Shown: positions 42,344-49,970 of the stretch, piece by piece | Numbering within the stretch: the first letter of the stretch is position 1 | How the letters are laid out: every line of letters begins with the position of its first letter | Assembly: GCA_029260755.1 (NCBI GenBank) | Contig: JAJDCQ010000263.1 | Span: 1-49,970 of the forward strand | Direction: 5' to 3' | Length of the DNA: 49,970 nt | Source: Planctomycetota bacterium | Lineage (GTDB): Bacteria > Planctomycetota > J058 > JAJDCQ01 | Translations under genes and position numbers: made by a program | Notes under the pieces: model-generated | What the model saw: only the letters and a program-made list of their open reading frames with translations | Told to the model about the DNA's origin: nothing | The model's database searches: none

Positions 42344-43243
42344 ATGCCGGGACACGAGCTCGTCTACGCCGTCATCGTCGTCGTCTACCTCGCCGGCGTG
42401 CTCCGCTCCGAGCAGCGCCGCGGCCTCCTCCTGGCCCGCTTCGTCGCCCTCGCCGTCGCGAGCTTCGTCGGCGAGGAGACGATGATCCACCTCTACGGCT
42501 TCTACGCCTACACGCCCGAGGCGTGGACGATCTTCGTCGACGAGATGCCGCTCCTCGTCCCGCTGATCTGGCCGGTGGTGATCCACAGCGCGGACGCGCT
42601 CGCCCGCGCCATCGTCGGCGACCACGCCCGGCGCGCGTGGCTCGTCCCGGCGCTCGGCGCGGCGATCGTGCTCGTCGATGCCTGCCTCATCGAGCCGATC
42701 GCGGTCGCGGCCGGGCTCTGGGCGTGGACGGCGCCGGGCTTCTTCGGCGTCCCGCCGATCGGCGTCATCGGCTGGGCCGTCTTCGCCTTCTTCGCCCTCG
42801 CGGTCTTCGAGCGAACCGAGCGCGCCTGGCCGATCGTCGTGATCGCGCCAGCGGCCACCCACCCGGTCCTGATCGCGCTCTGGTGGGGCGCCCTCCGGTG
42901 GGGGAGCGGCGAGATCCCCGACGTCGCGGCCGCCGCCGGGGCGGCCGCCGCCCTCGTCGTCGTGGCGGTCGTCGTGGTCGCGACCGGCGCGTTCCGGCGC
43001 GTCCCGGCCGGCCTGCTGCTCGCGCGGGTCCCGGCCGCGGGGGTCTTCTTCGTCCTCCTGGCCCTGCACGGGCGGGATCGGCCGTGGCTGATCGCCTGGG
43101 CGCTCGCGTTCCCGCCCCCCTACCTCGCGCTGCTGCTTCCGTTCGGGGCACGCCGCGAGGAGGGCGCCCCGGCCTCGACCGCGACCGACGCACGCTTCCC
43201 GGAGCCCGACGGCGCGGCCCGCCCGACGGCGGTCGTCCGATGA
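42344..43243 (+). CDS. CruF/DUF422-like carotenoid biosynthesis membrane protein
   Basis: 299 residues, about eight membrane helices. Two blocks resemble the DUF422/CruF carotenoid hydratase family: GEETMIHLYGFYAYTPEAWT and, after it, PIAVAAGLWAWTAPGFFGVP with IGVIGWAVFAF, where the family has a DxALxPVxxxxGxWxW and FGVPxxNFxGW pattern. The match is by eye and moderate. A C-terminal hydrophilic tail follows. Lying seven bases after the UbiA gene and four bases overlapping the pseudokinase gene, it probably shares their transcript. If the match is right, it hydrates or modifies an isoprenoid end group. Confidence 0.7.
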   Translation: MPGHELVYAVIVVVYLAGVLRSEQRRGLLLARFVALAVASFVGEETMIHLYGFYAYTPEAWTIFVDEMPLLVPLIWPVVIHSADALARAIVGDHARRAWLVPALGAAIVLVDACLIEPIAVAAGLWAWTAPGFFGVPPIGVIGWAVFAFFALAVFERTERAWPIVVIAPAATHPVLIALWWGALRWGSGEIPDVAAAAGAAAALVVVAVVVVATGAFRRVPAGLLLARVPAAGVFFVLLALHGRDRPWLIAWALAFPPPYLALLLPFGARREEGAPASTATDARFPEPDGAARPTAVVR

Positions 43244-46200
43244 CGGCCGCGTACCCGCCTTCGCCGCCGCCCGACTCCGGCGACAGCTGGAGCCCGCTCG
43301 ACCGGCTGGTCGGGTTCGAGCTCCTCTTCCAGGGTCGCCTCGCGCAGGAGACGCTCGTTCAGCTCCACGGGGAGGGCACGCGCGAGGAGCTCGATCGCGG
43401 AGGCTCGGTGATCCTCGCCGCCGCCGTCCTCCGCGGCCTGCTCACCGGCGACGAGGCGGACGCGCTCCTCACCGACATCGCGCCCATGGCGCTGACCGGC
43501 CCGCCCCCGCCGCTGCCGATCGCGGAGTCGCTCGATCCGGCCGCGCCGGCGCCGCCGGGCTCGGCGCCGGCCGACCCCATCGGGCTCGACGTCGACGACG
43601 AGGACGGCCGCCGGACCGAGCGGCTCGGGCCCCGGCGGACCGCGCCGCGGGCCGCGGCGCCCCTCTCGGCCGCCCGCCCCGGCCTGCCGCGCCGGTCGGC
43701 GAGCACGTCGAGGGCGTACCCCAGGCGCGAGCGCGACACCGACAGCGAGGCGCTCGCGTGGGCCGACGACGCCGCCTCGAACGAGGCGACCATCCCGACC
43801 CTCGACGTCCATCCGATCGTCGAGAAGGCGTTCGACGGCGATCGCTACGAGGTCGGCGAGGAGATCGAGCTCGGCCACCTCGAGGCGAAGGACCGACGGA
43901 TCCAGCGCACCGTGATCTTCCACCTCGCGCCCGAGCGGCTCGACTCGGTCGACCGCATCGAGTTCTTCCGCGAGGCGCGCATCCTGGCCCGCTGCAACCA
44001 TCCCACCATTCCGAAGGTTCACGACCTCGGAGCCCTCGACGGGCGCCCCTTCTTCACGACCGATCATCGCCCGGGGCGTCCGCTCACCGAGATCCTCCCG
44101 CCGGCGGGGCTCCCCGAGCCCGCCGAGACCCCGTCGCCGGCCGCGATGCTCCGCGCGTTCCTCCGGGTCACCTCCGCGGTGAGCCACGCGCACGACGTCG
44201 GCCTGATCCACGGACGCCTCACCCCGAGCCGGGTCGTCGTCGGCACGTTCGCGCGGGTCTGGGTGACCGGATGGGAGGGCGCCGTCGCGGCCGCCGACGC
44301 CGAGGAGGCGACGACGCGGGTGACCGGCAAGACGCCGCGGTGGGATCCCGAGGACGGCGCGCACGAGCCCTCGGAGGTGCGCGCGCGTCGCGCCCTCGAC
44401 CACAGGACCGACGTCTTCGGCGTCGGCGTCCTCCTCCACTGGATCCTCGCCCGAGACCTCCCCGAGGCGCCGCGTCGATCGTGGCTCCCGTTCTCGAGGC
44501 CGTCGGACGGTCTCGACGCGGCCCGCGCGCGCGGCCGTCGGCTCGCGCCCGAGCTCGTCGCGATCACCCGACGGGCGCTCGCGCCCGACCCCGCCGATCG
44601 CTACCAGGAGGTCGAGGAGCTCTCCGAGGACGTCCGGCGCTTCCTCGACGGCCGGAGCGTCTCGGTGGAGCCCGACCGGCTCGTCCCGACCCTGCGACGC
44701 CTCGCCCGACGCCGGCGGGCCGCCTTCGCGATCGCGGTCGCGCTCATCGTCGCGGTGCTCGGTGGGGGCGCGGTCGTCACGACGAGCGTCGCCGCCAGCT
44801 CGCGCCGCTCCGCGCGCGGGGCGGCCGCGGCGGCGCGCGCCCGCGACGACGCGCGGCGCTCGCTCGAGGAGGCCCGCGACGACGGCGCGGCAGCCGCCGA
44901 CCGCGAGGCGGGCGCCGTCCGGCGCCGTCACTTCGCCGAGGCGCTCGCCAAGGCGGTCTGGTGGGCGGGCCGCGGCGACATCACCGAGTCGCTCCGCCAC
45001 TTCGACGAGGCGGATCGGCTCGCCCGAGACCTGGAGAGCGCGGACCGGATCCGACTGCTGCGCCGGCGGGCGGCGATCCAGCTCCGGGCGGGCCGCACCC
45101 GGGGCGCATTCGACGATGCGGGGGCGCTCGTCGCCCTCGCCCCGGACGACGGCGACGCCCATCTCGATCGGTTCCTCGCCGCGCGACGCCTGCCCGGCGA
45201 CGACGCCCGAGCCGCCGAGGCGGCGGCGCTCGACCGGCTCGCCGCGCTCGGCGGCGTGCACGCCGACCTCGTCCGCATCGTTCGCGAGGTGCGCGCCGCC
45301 GAGCGGTCGCTCGCCCTGGGCTCGGCGACGGCGGCGGCGGAGCGGGTCGCCGATCACGCGCCTCGCCTCGTCGAGCTCGAGCGCGCCCGCCCCGACCTCG
45401 CCCTCGTTCACGAGCTGGCCGCGCGGAGCCGGCTCGCGGCCGGCTCTCCCGAGACGGCCCTGCCGGCCGCGGTGGCGGCCGCGAGCCTGGACGCGGGGAC
45501 CGCCGCCGCGCTCGTCGCTCGCCTCGAGGGGGCCGGCGAGGACGTCGTCGTTCCCGCCTGGACCCACGGGGCGAGCTTCTGGATGCGGCGGCTCGAGGCG
45601 GGCGCGCGGACGACCGAGCGGCCGGCCGCGCTCGTCGGGCTCGTCGCGGCCCTTCAGGCGGCCGACCGCCAGGAGGTCGCCCTGCCGTGGGCGGAGCGCG
45701 CGATCGCCGCCGCGCGCGCCGACGGCGACGCCGCGGTCCTCGCCCAGGCCGAGCTCCAGCTCGCCCGCGCCCGACTGGCGACCGGCGCCGAGGTCGACCC
45801 CGACGAGCTCATCCTGAGCGACGACGCCTCACCGACCCTCGCGGCGTCGCGTGCGGCGCTCGCGGCGCGCGCCCTCGCGGCGGCGGGGCGGATGGACGAG
45901 GTCGAGCGGTCGCTCGACGCGGCGATCGCGGGGGCGTCGAAGATCGAGCGCGCGCGAACCGTCCTCGCCGATCTGACCGACGCGCTCCTCGACGACGCCG
46001 TCCCCGACGCCGTCGCCCTCGGCGCGCTCGACCGCGCCCTCGAGACGGCCGACGACTCCGGCGCGGCGGCCACCGCTCCGCTCGAGCGACGCCTCCGCGC
46101 GGCGCGGCTCTACCGGTCGGCGAATCTCGGTCGGCGCTCGCCGGTCGACGTCGAGCGGCTCGGGGCGCTCGTCCCCGGCACGGCGGAGTCGATCCTCGTC

Positions 46201-46458
46201 CGGCTCGCCGCGGCGAGGGTCGCGCCCGGGGATGCCGACGCCCACGTCGCCGCCCTCCGGGCCTGGGCCGAGCTCGACCTGGGGGCCGCCTCGACCGGGT
46301 CGGCCGCGAGGCGCGGCGCCGCCTTCGTCGTCGAGCGCCTTCGCGCCGCCGGGCGAGCGGAGGCGGCCTCGCGGTTCGAGGTGGGCGATCCGGTCGGCGA
46401 GCTCCGGCCCGTTCGGGCCTGGGAGCACGCGCCGGGGCCTCCGGAGGGCGGGCGATGA
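43240..46458 (+). CDS. Pseudokinase (Hanks-type) with long helical/TPR-like C-terminus
   Basis: 1072 residues; ATG in an ATGA overlap. A ~190-residue N-terminus contains a helical module and a low-complexity linker. A kinase-like domain lies at about 200-470: the overall fold is kept (RIEFFREARILARCNHP, PFFTTDHRPGRPLTEIL, DHRTDVFGVGVLLHWILAR). The catalytic residues are lost: no G-loop, no invariant Lys (RTVIFHLAP), HGR at 324-326 in place of HRD, and VTGWEG for DFG. One membrane helix at about 496-520, then about 550 residues of alpha-helical repeats. It should be catalytically dead and may act as a partner of the kinase that follows. Confidence 0.88.
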   Translation: MTAAYPPSPPPDSGDSWSPLDRLVGFELLFQGRLAQETLVQLHGEGTREELDRGGSVILAAAVLRGLLTGDEADALLTDIAPMALTGPPPPLPIAESLDPAAPAPPGSAPADPIGLDVDDEDGRRTERLGPRRTAPRAAAPLSAARPGLPRRSASTSRAYPRRERDTDSEALAWADDAASNEATIPTLDVHPIVEKAFDGDRYEVGEEIELGHLEAKDRRIQRTVIFHLAPERLDSVDRIEFFREARILARCNHPTIPKVHDLGALDGRPFFTTDHRPGRPLTEILPPAGLPEPAETPSPAAMLRAFLRVTSAVSHAHDVGLIHGRLTPSRVVVGTFARVWVTGWEGAVAAADAEEATTRVTGKTPRWDPEDGAHEPSEVRARRALDHRTDVFGVGVLLHWILARDLPEAPRRSWLPFSRPSDGLDAARARGRRLAPELVAITRRALAPDPADRYQEVEELSEDVRRFLDGRSVSVEPDRLVPTLRRLARRRRAAFAIAVALIVAVLGGGAVVTTSVAASSRRSARGAAAAARARDDARRSLEEARDDGAAAADREAGAVRRRHFAEALAKAVWWAGRGDITESLRHFDEADRLARDLESADRIRLLRRRAAIQLRAGRTRGAFDDAGALVALAPDDGDAHLDRFLAARRLPGDDARAAEAAALDRLAALGGVHADLVRIVREVRAAERSLALGSATAAAERVADHAPRLVELERARPDLALVHELAARSRLAAGSPETALPAAVAAASLDAGTAAALVARLEGAGEDVVVPAWTHGASFWMRRLEAGARTTERPAALVGLVAALQAADRQEVALPWAERAIAAARADGDAAVLAQAELQLARARLATGAEVDPDELILSDDASPTLAASRAALAARALAAAGRMDEVERSLDAAIAGASKIERARTVLADLTDALLDDAVPDAVALGALDRALETADDSGAAATAPLERRLRAARLYRSANLGRRSPVDVERLGALVPGTAESILVRLAAARVAPGDADAHVAALRAWAELDLGAASTGSAARRGAAFVVERLRAAGRAEAASRFEVGDPVGELRPVRAWEHAPGPPEGGR

Positions 46459-49304
46459 CGCGCGACCTCGAGCCGGAAGGGCCCCAGACCGGGCCGACGC
46501 GCCGACTCCCCCGGGCGCAGCAGGACGCGATGATGGAGCGCTTCCGGGCGCGGGCCGCGGGGGTCGGCACCGTCCTCGGCGATCGCTACGAGGTGGTCCG
46601 CGAGATCGGCCGCGGCGGGATGGGTCGGATCCTCGAGGCGCGGGACCGCGTCCTCGATCGAACGGTCGCCCTCAAGGTCCTCCTCGCGGAGAAGGGCGCC
46701 AAGAGCCAGGCGCGCTTCCTCGAGGAGGCCCAGATCACCGGGCAGCTCACCCACCCCAACATCGTCAGCCTCCACGAGCTCGGGCGCGAGGGCGACGAGA
46801 TCTTCCTCGCGATGAAGCTGGTCGTCGGGCGCGACCTCGACGAGCTGATCGGGAAGCTCGAGTCCGGCGATCCCGAGACGGTGAAGGCCTGGCCGCTGCG
46901 GCGTCGACTCCGGCTCTTCCTCGGGGTGTGCGAGGCGATGGCCTACGCCCACGAGCGGGGCGTGATTCATCGCGATCTCAAGCCGGCGAACATCATGGTC
47001 GGTCGGCACACCGACGAGGCGTTCGTGATGGACTGGGGGCTGGCGAAGCCGGTCGGCCATCGCATGGGCGAGACCGACGAGCCCGAGACGCTCAGCGCGC
47101 CGATCAAGACGATGGCGCGGAGCCCGACCCTCCGGGGCGACGTCGAGGCGGTCGACCTCACCTCCCGCGGCTACGTCGTCGGCACACCCGCCTACATGGC
47201 GCCCGAGCAGGCCTTCGGCACGCGCGACCTCGACAAGCAGAGCGACGTCTGGTCGCTCGGCGCGATCCTCCAGGAGTTCGTCACCTTGAAGCCGCCCTAC
47301 GACGGCTCCGCCCTCGAGGTGCTCCAGGCGGTGGCGAAGGGGCCGCCCGATCCTCCGAGCGTGCGGACGCCCGAGCTCGAGGTCGACCCGTGCGTCGAGG
47401 CGATCATCGTGCACGCCCTCGCCTACGACCGCCACGACCGGTACCCGAGCGCGCGCGCGCTCGCGGGCGACATCGCCGCCTTCCTCGACGAGGCGCCCGT
47501 CGGGGCCTACGGCTCGACCGCCCGCGAACGCCTCGGCGACGCGCTGCGGCGTCACCGGGCCGCCCTGATCGTCTCGGCCGTCGCGTTCGTGGTGATCAAC
47601 GTCCTCTGGCCCATCGCGGCCGTCCGCCTCCAGCGCGCCGGACGCGACGCCGAGGACCGCCTGCGCGAGGCGCAGTCGGAGATGCGCGAGGCGCGCGCCA
47701 ACGCGGCGACCGCGCGGATGGCGTCCGCCCTCGTCGAGGCGACCGGCGCCGCGGCTGACCGGATCGGCGATGCGACCCGCCGGTCGGTCGACCTCGAGGC
47801 GATCGTCGACCGGGTGCCGCCGGTCGACGAGCTGATCGCCGAGCACGCCGCGGCGAGGTCGGCGATCGACGAGCACGCGACGGCGATCGGGGCGGCGTTC
47901 GCCGGGATCGAGAGCGGCGCCCGCCTGGAGCCGGGCGCACCCTTCGAGGCGGCGATCGCCGCGGTGCGCGCGCGCCTCGACCTGATCCTCGCCCGGGCGC
48001 TCGTCGCGCGGGCCCCGCGCCGGGCGCTCCAGGTCTTCGCGGCGCTCGACCTCGGCGAGGAGCGCGTCCTCTTCGAGGCGCGGGCGCACCTGCGACGGGG
48101 CGACGAGCGTCGGGCGCGGAGGGCGCTCGAGGAGGCGAGCTTCTCCGACGAGCGGACCGACCTCGACTGGGCCGCCGCGGCCCTGCTCGCCCGGGTGAAC
48201 CGCGAGGCGATCTCGGATCAGCTCGAGGCGCTCGACCGGGCGGTCGAGGAGAGCCAGCCGCGCGCCTGGCTGCACCTGCGCCGCGCCGAGGCGCGCGTCC
48301 TCGCCGGCGACCTCGACGGGGCGATGGCCGACTGGGCCCGCGCCGCCGCCCTCGACCCCGCCGATCCCTGGGTTCACCTCTCGCCGCTGCGCGGCTCGAC
48401 GCCGCGGTCGGCGAGCCCGGTGGTCGTCGCCGGTCAGGCCAACCTGGTGCGGCGCCTGACGGCGGAGCCGCTGCCGTGGCGGGCGACGCACGACCGGGTC
48501 CGTCTCTGGCGCGGGCTCCTCTCGCTCGAGGCGCTCTCGGCGCGGCTCGCCGACGGGGTCGCCGGCGGGAGCCTGACCGCGTCCGAGGCGGCCCGCGAGG
48601 GAGCGGTGGCGGCGCTCGCCGCCTCCGACCTCGTCGTCGCCGATCGCTTCGTTCGCGAGGCGGTCGTCGCCGCGCCCGGCGACGCCGAGCCCCTCGGCCT
48701 GGCGGCCGAGCTGCATCTCCGAAAGGGCGACCTCTCGGCCGCCGACGAGGTCGCCCGGCGGGGCCTCGTCCTGCACGCGGAGGAGCCGCGCTGCCTCTTC
48801 GTCCTCGGCGAGGTCGCCCGGCGCGGGGGTCGGCTCGATGAGGCGCTCGCGTGGCTGCGCGCGGCCGCGCGCGGGTCGCTCGACCCGGGCCGCTGGGAGC
48901 ACCTCGCCCGGGCGCTGGTCGAGCGGGGCGACCCGGCGAGCCTCGAGGAGGGGCTCGACGCGGCGAGGCGGGCGCTCGCCCTCGACCCGCTCGGCGAGCC
49001 CACGACCGGATCGGTCGCGCCGCTCGTCGGCGATCCGGCGATTCACCGGACGATCGCCCGCCTCCATCGCGCGCGCGGCGACCTCGGCCGAGCGGCCCTC
49101 CACGCCGTCCGCGCGCTCGCATGCGCCGAACGGCTCGAGGGCAGGCTCGGCCGCGACCGGCGCGACGCCATCACCGCCGGCGAGCTCCACGAGGCGATGG
49201 GGCTGCCCGACGAGGCGCGAGCGCTCTACCGACTGGCCCTCGACGACCCGGAACGGTCGGACGAGGCACAGAGACGGATCCGAGCCCTGGGAGGTGGAGA
49301 TTGA
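46455..49304 (+). CDS. Active Ser/Thr protein kinase with TPR C-terminus
   Basis: 949 residues; ATG in an ATGA overlap with the pseudokinase. Kinase at about 44-340: GRGGMG at 52-57, K74, HRD at 172-174, DWG at 193-195 (in place of DFG, common in Planctomycetota kinases), GTPAYMAPEQ. A long insert precedes GTP (about 200-240). Membrane helix at about 368-390, then a coiled coil (RDAEDRLREAQSEMREARANA) and TPR repeats to the end. The catalytic site is complete. It is likely the working half of a pair with the upstream pseudokinase, in a transcript with isoprenoid genes. Confidence 0.92.
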   Translation: MTRDLEPEGPQTGPTRRLPRAQQDAMMERFRARAAGVGTVLGDRYEVVREIGRGGMGRILEARDRVLDRTVALKVLLAEKGAKSQARFLEEAQITGQLTHPNIVSLHELGREGDEIFLAMKLVVGRDLDELIGKLESGDPETVKAWPLRRRLRLFLGVCEAMAYAHERGVIHRDLKPANIMVGRHTDEAFVMDWGLAKPVGHRMGETDEPETLSAPIKTMARSPTLRGDVEAVDLTSRGYVVGTPAYMAPEQAFGTRDLDKQSDVWSLGAILQEFVTLKPPYDGSALEVLQAVAKGPPDPPSVRTPELEVDPCVEAIIVHALAYDRHDRYPSARALAGDIAAFLDEAPVGAYGSTARERLGDALRRHRAALIVSAVAFVVINVLWPIAAVRLQRAGRDAEDRLREAQSEMREARANAATARMASALVEATGAAADRIGDATRRSVDLEAIVDRVPPVDELIAEHAAARSAIDEHATAIGAAFAGIESGARLEPGAPFEAAIAAVRARLDLILARALVARAPRRALQVFAALDLGEERVLFEARAHLRRGDERRARRALEEASFSDERTDLDWAAAALLARVNREAISDQLEALDRAVEESQPRAWLHLRRAEARVLAGDLDGAMADWARAAALDPADPWVHLSPLRGSTPRSASPVVVAGQANLVRRLTAEPLPWRATHDRVRLWRGLLSLEALSARLADGVAGGSLTASEAAREGAVAALAASDLVVADRFVREAVVAAPGDAEPLGLAAELHLRKGDLSAADEVARRGLVLHAEEPRCLFVLGEVARRGGRLDEALAWLRAAARGSLDPGRWEHLARALVERGDPASLEEGLDAARRALALDPLGEPTTGSVAPLVGDPAIHRTIARLHRARGDLGRAALHAVRALACAERLEGRLGRDRRDAITAGELHEAMGLPDEARALYRLALDDPERSDEAQRRIRALGGGD
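49289..49303 (+). promoter_or_regulatory. Shine-Dalgarno sequence and TTG start of the NUDIX gene
   Basis: GGGAGGTG at 49289-49296 lies four to six bases before TTG at 49301. The TTGA overlaps the kinase stop. The site supports the rare TTG start, since no ATG or GTG is close and the next protein residues begin the expected zinc ribbon. Confidence 0.75.
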
Positions 49305-49810
49305 CGAGCTCCGGACCGGCGTCGAGGAGGCTGTGCTGCGGCTACTGCGGCCACCGCTACCCGATCGACGCCCCCTGGCCGCGAACGTGCGAGGGCTGCG
49401 GCCGGACGAGCTGGCTCAATCCGCTCCCCGTCGTCGTCCTGATCGTGCCGATCGAGGGCGGCGGCGTCCTGGCGGTGCGTCGAGGCATCGAGCCGGGCAA
49501 GGGCAAGCTCGCCCTCCCCGGCGGCTTCCTCGACGTCGGCGAGACGTGGCAGGACGGCGTCGCCCGCGAGCTCCGGGAGGAGACCCATCTCGAGGTGGCG
49601 GTCGCGAACGTCGAGCTCTTCGACGTGACGACCGACCCGAAGAACGGCTTCCTCCTGATCTTCGGCAGGGTCGCGGCGATGCCGGCGAGCGTCGCCGAGG
49701 GCTTCGTGGAGACGGACGAGACGACCGAGCTGGTGGTGCTCCGGGAGCCGGTGGAGCTGGCGTTCCCGTTGCACACGGAAGCGCTCGCCAAGCAGCTGGG
49801 TCGCGACTAG
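49301..49810 (+). CDS. NUDIX hydrolase with N-terminal zinc ribbon
   Basis: 169 residues from TTG. A zinc ribbon (C13, C16, C30, C33 in CGYCG and CEGCG) is followed by the NUDIX fold. The NUDIX box is complete: GGFLDVGETWQDGVARELREET, spaced G-x5-E-x7-REL-x-EE, at about 75-95. This architecture is that of NADH pyrophosphatase-like or ADP-ribose hydrolases; the exact nucleotide is not readable. It is the last gene of the six-gene overlapping operon, so its product could be tied to the kinase/isoprenoid functions or just be co-transcribed. Confidence 0.9.
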   Translation: MTSSGPASRRLCCGYCGHRYPIDAPWPRTCEGCGRTSWLNPLPVVVLIVPIEGGGVLAVRRGIEPGKGKLALPGGFLDVGETWQDGVARELREETHLEVAVANVELFDVTTDPKNGFLLIFGRVAAMPASVAEGFVETDETTELVVLREPVELAFPLHTEALAKQLGRD

Positions 49811-49869
49811 GTTCGACGACGGAATCTCGCGCAAACGCGCTCGTTCGAGTCGGGTTCGACGGGGAAGAG

Positions 49870-49966
49870 ATCTCACGCAAAGGCGCAAAGGCGCAAAGGA
49901 GCCTCGCCGGATCCGCATCCCGGCTCGGGCAAGGCCCCTTTGCGCCTTTGCGCCTTTGCGTGAGAT
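49870..49966. repeat. Intergenic 30-base perfect inverted repeat of GCGCAAAG units
   Basis: Left arm 49870-49899 (ATCTCACGCAAAGGCGCAAA and on) pairs perfectly with 49937-49966. Each arm holds two or three GGCGCAAA repeats. A degenerate copy (AATCTCGCGCAAACGCGC) lies near 49824. The 37-base centre is GC-rich. It follows the NUDIX stop and could be a bidirectional transcription end or a mobile intergenic palindrome; the right side is cut by the window edge. Confidence 0.85.
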
Positions 49967-49970
49967 TCGT

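Noticed and set aside
43120..49190. Long minus-strand frames opposite the pseudokinase and kinase
   Set aside because: They are antisense shadows rich in Arg, Gly and Glu; the plus strand has coherent kinase and TPR sequence.
49870..49966. Short regular repeats considered as a CRISPR array
   Set aside because: Units are eight bases, contiguous and arranged as one palindrome; no spacers and no cas genes.

Overview
The window is very high in G+C (about 70% judged by eye) and densely coded. Most neighbouring genes overlap by 1-4 bases (ATGA, GTGA, TTGA) or sit within 20 bases of each other. The gene content suggests a diderm bacterium with large signalling proteins: an Mla-type phospholipid transporter, a LolCDE-like ABC exporter, lipoproteins, five Hanks-type Ser/Thr kinase-like genes (one truncated, one a pseudokinase) carrying TPR or FG-GAP extensions, FHA-GAF proteins, HEAT-repeat secreted proteins and several secreted phosphoesterases. 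This best fits Planctomycetota; Myxococcota or a related phylum is the alternative. No rRNA, tRNA, CRISPR array, transposase or phage gene was seen.

Layout. 0.1-3 kb: a ParE-like toxin with a frame-broken antitoxin and a small membrane protein, then a large multi-pass membrane protein. 3.1-11 kb: a VOC protein, then a minus-strand operon running from 10990 down to 3458: FHA-GAF-SpoIIE phosphatase, RsbW-like ATPase, STAS protein, MlaE, MlaF, MlaD, TPR lipoprotein and a second lipoprotein. The first three genes form a complete partner-switching set, and the STAS protein is also the expected position and family of MlaB. This is the strongest candidate for an unusual system here: lipid transport apparently wired to a phosphorylation switch. 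11-21.4 kb: two small unknown genes, a 1390-residue kinase fused to an FG-GAP propeller, a small inverted-repeat element next to a kinase stub, an internally deleted MBOAT acyltransferase paired with an SGNH hydrolase, and a divergent kinase-TPR gene.

21.4-27.1 kb: an endonuclease/exonuclease/phosphatase (EEP) protein and a TetR regulator. The TetR gene is divergent from a ThDP-dependent enzyme and an epimerase-SDR fusion, and the intergenic region carries an array of TTGACC/GGTCAA operators. 27.1-33.3 kb: a kinase-TPR gene, an FHA-GAF-degenerate HD-GYP gene, and a LolD/LolC-like pair under a near-consensus sigma-70-type promoter. 33.4-40.1 kb: divergent from that promoter, a HEAT protein, an RsmD-like methyltransferase and two tandem EEP paralogues, then a secreted PHP-like protein and another HEAT protein on the opposite strand.

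40.2-49.8 kb: a tightly overlapping six-gene plus-strand operon: zinc dehydrogenase, UbiA-family prenyltransferase, CruF-like (DUF422-like) membrane protein, pseudokinase-TPR, active kinase-TPR and a zinc-ribbon NUDIX hydrolase started at TTG. This looks like isoprenoid or carotenoid membrane chemistry coupled to a kinase/pseudokinase pair, and is the second main candidate system. The window ends in a near-perfect 30-base inverted repeat built from GCGCAAAG units.
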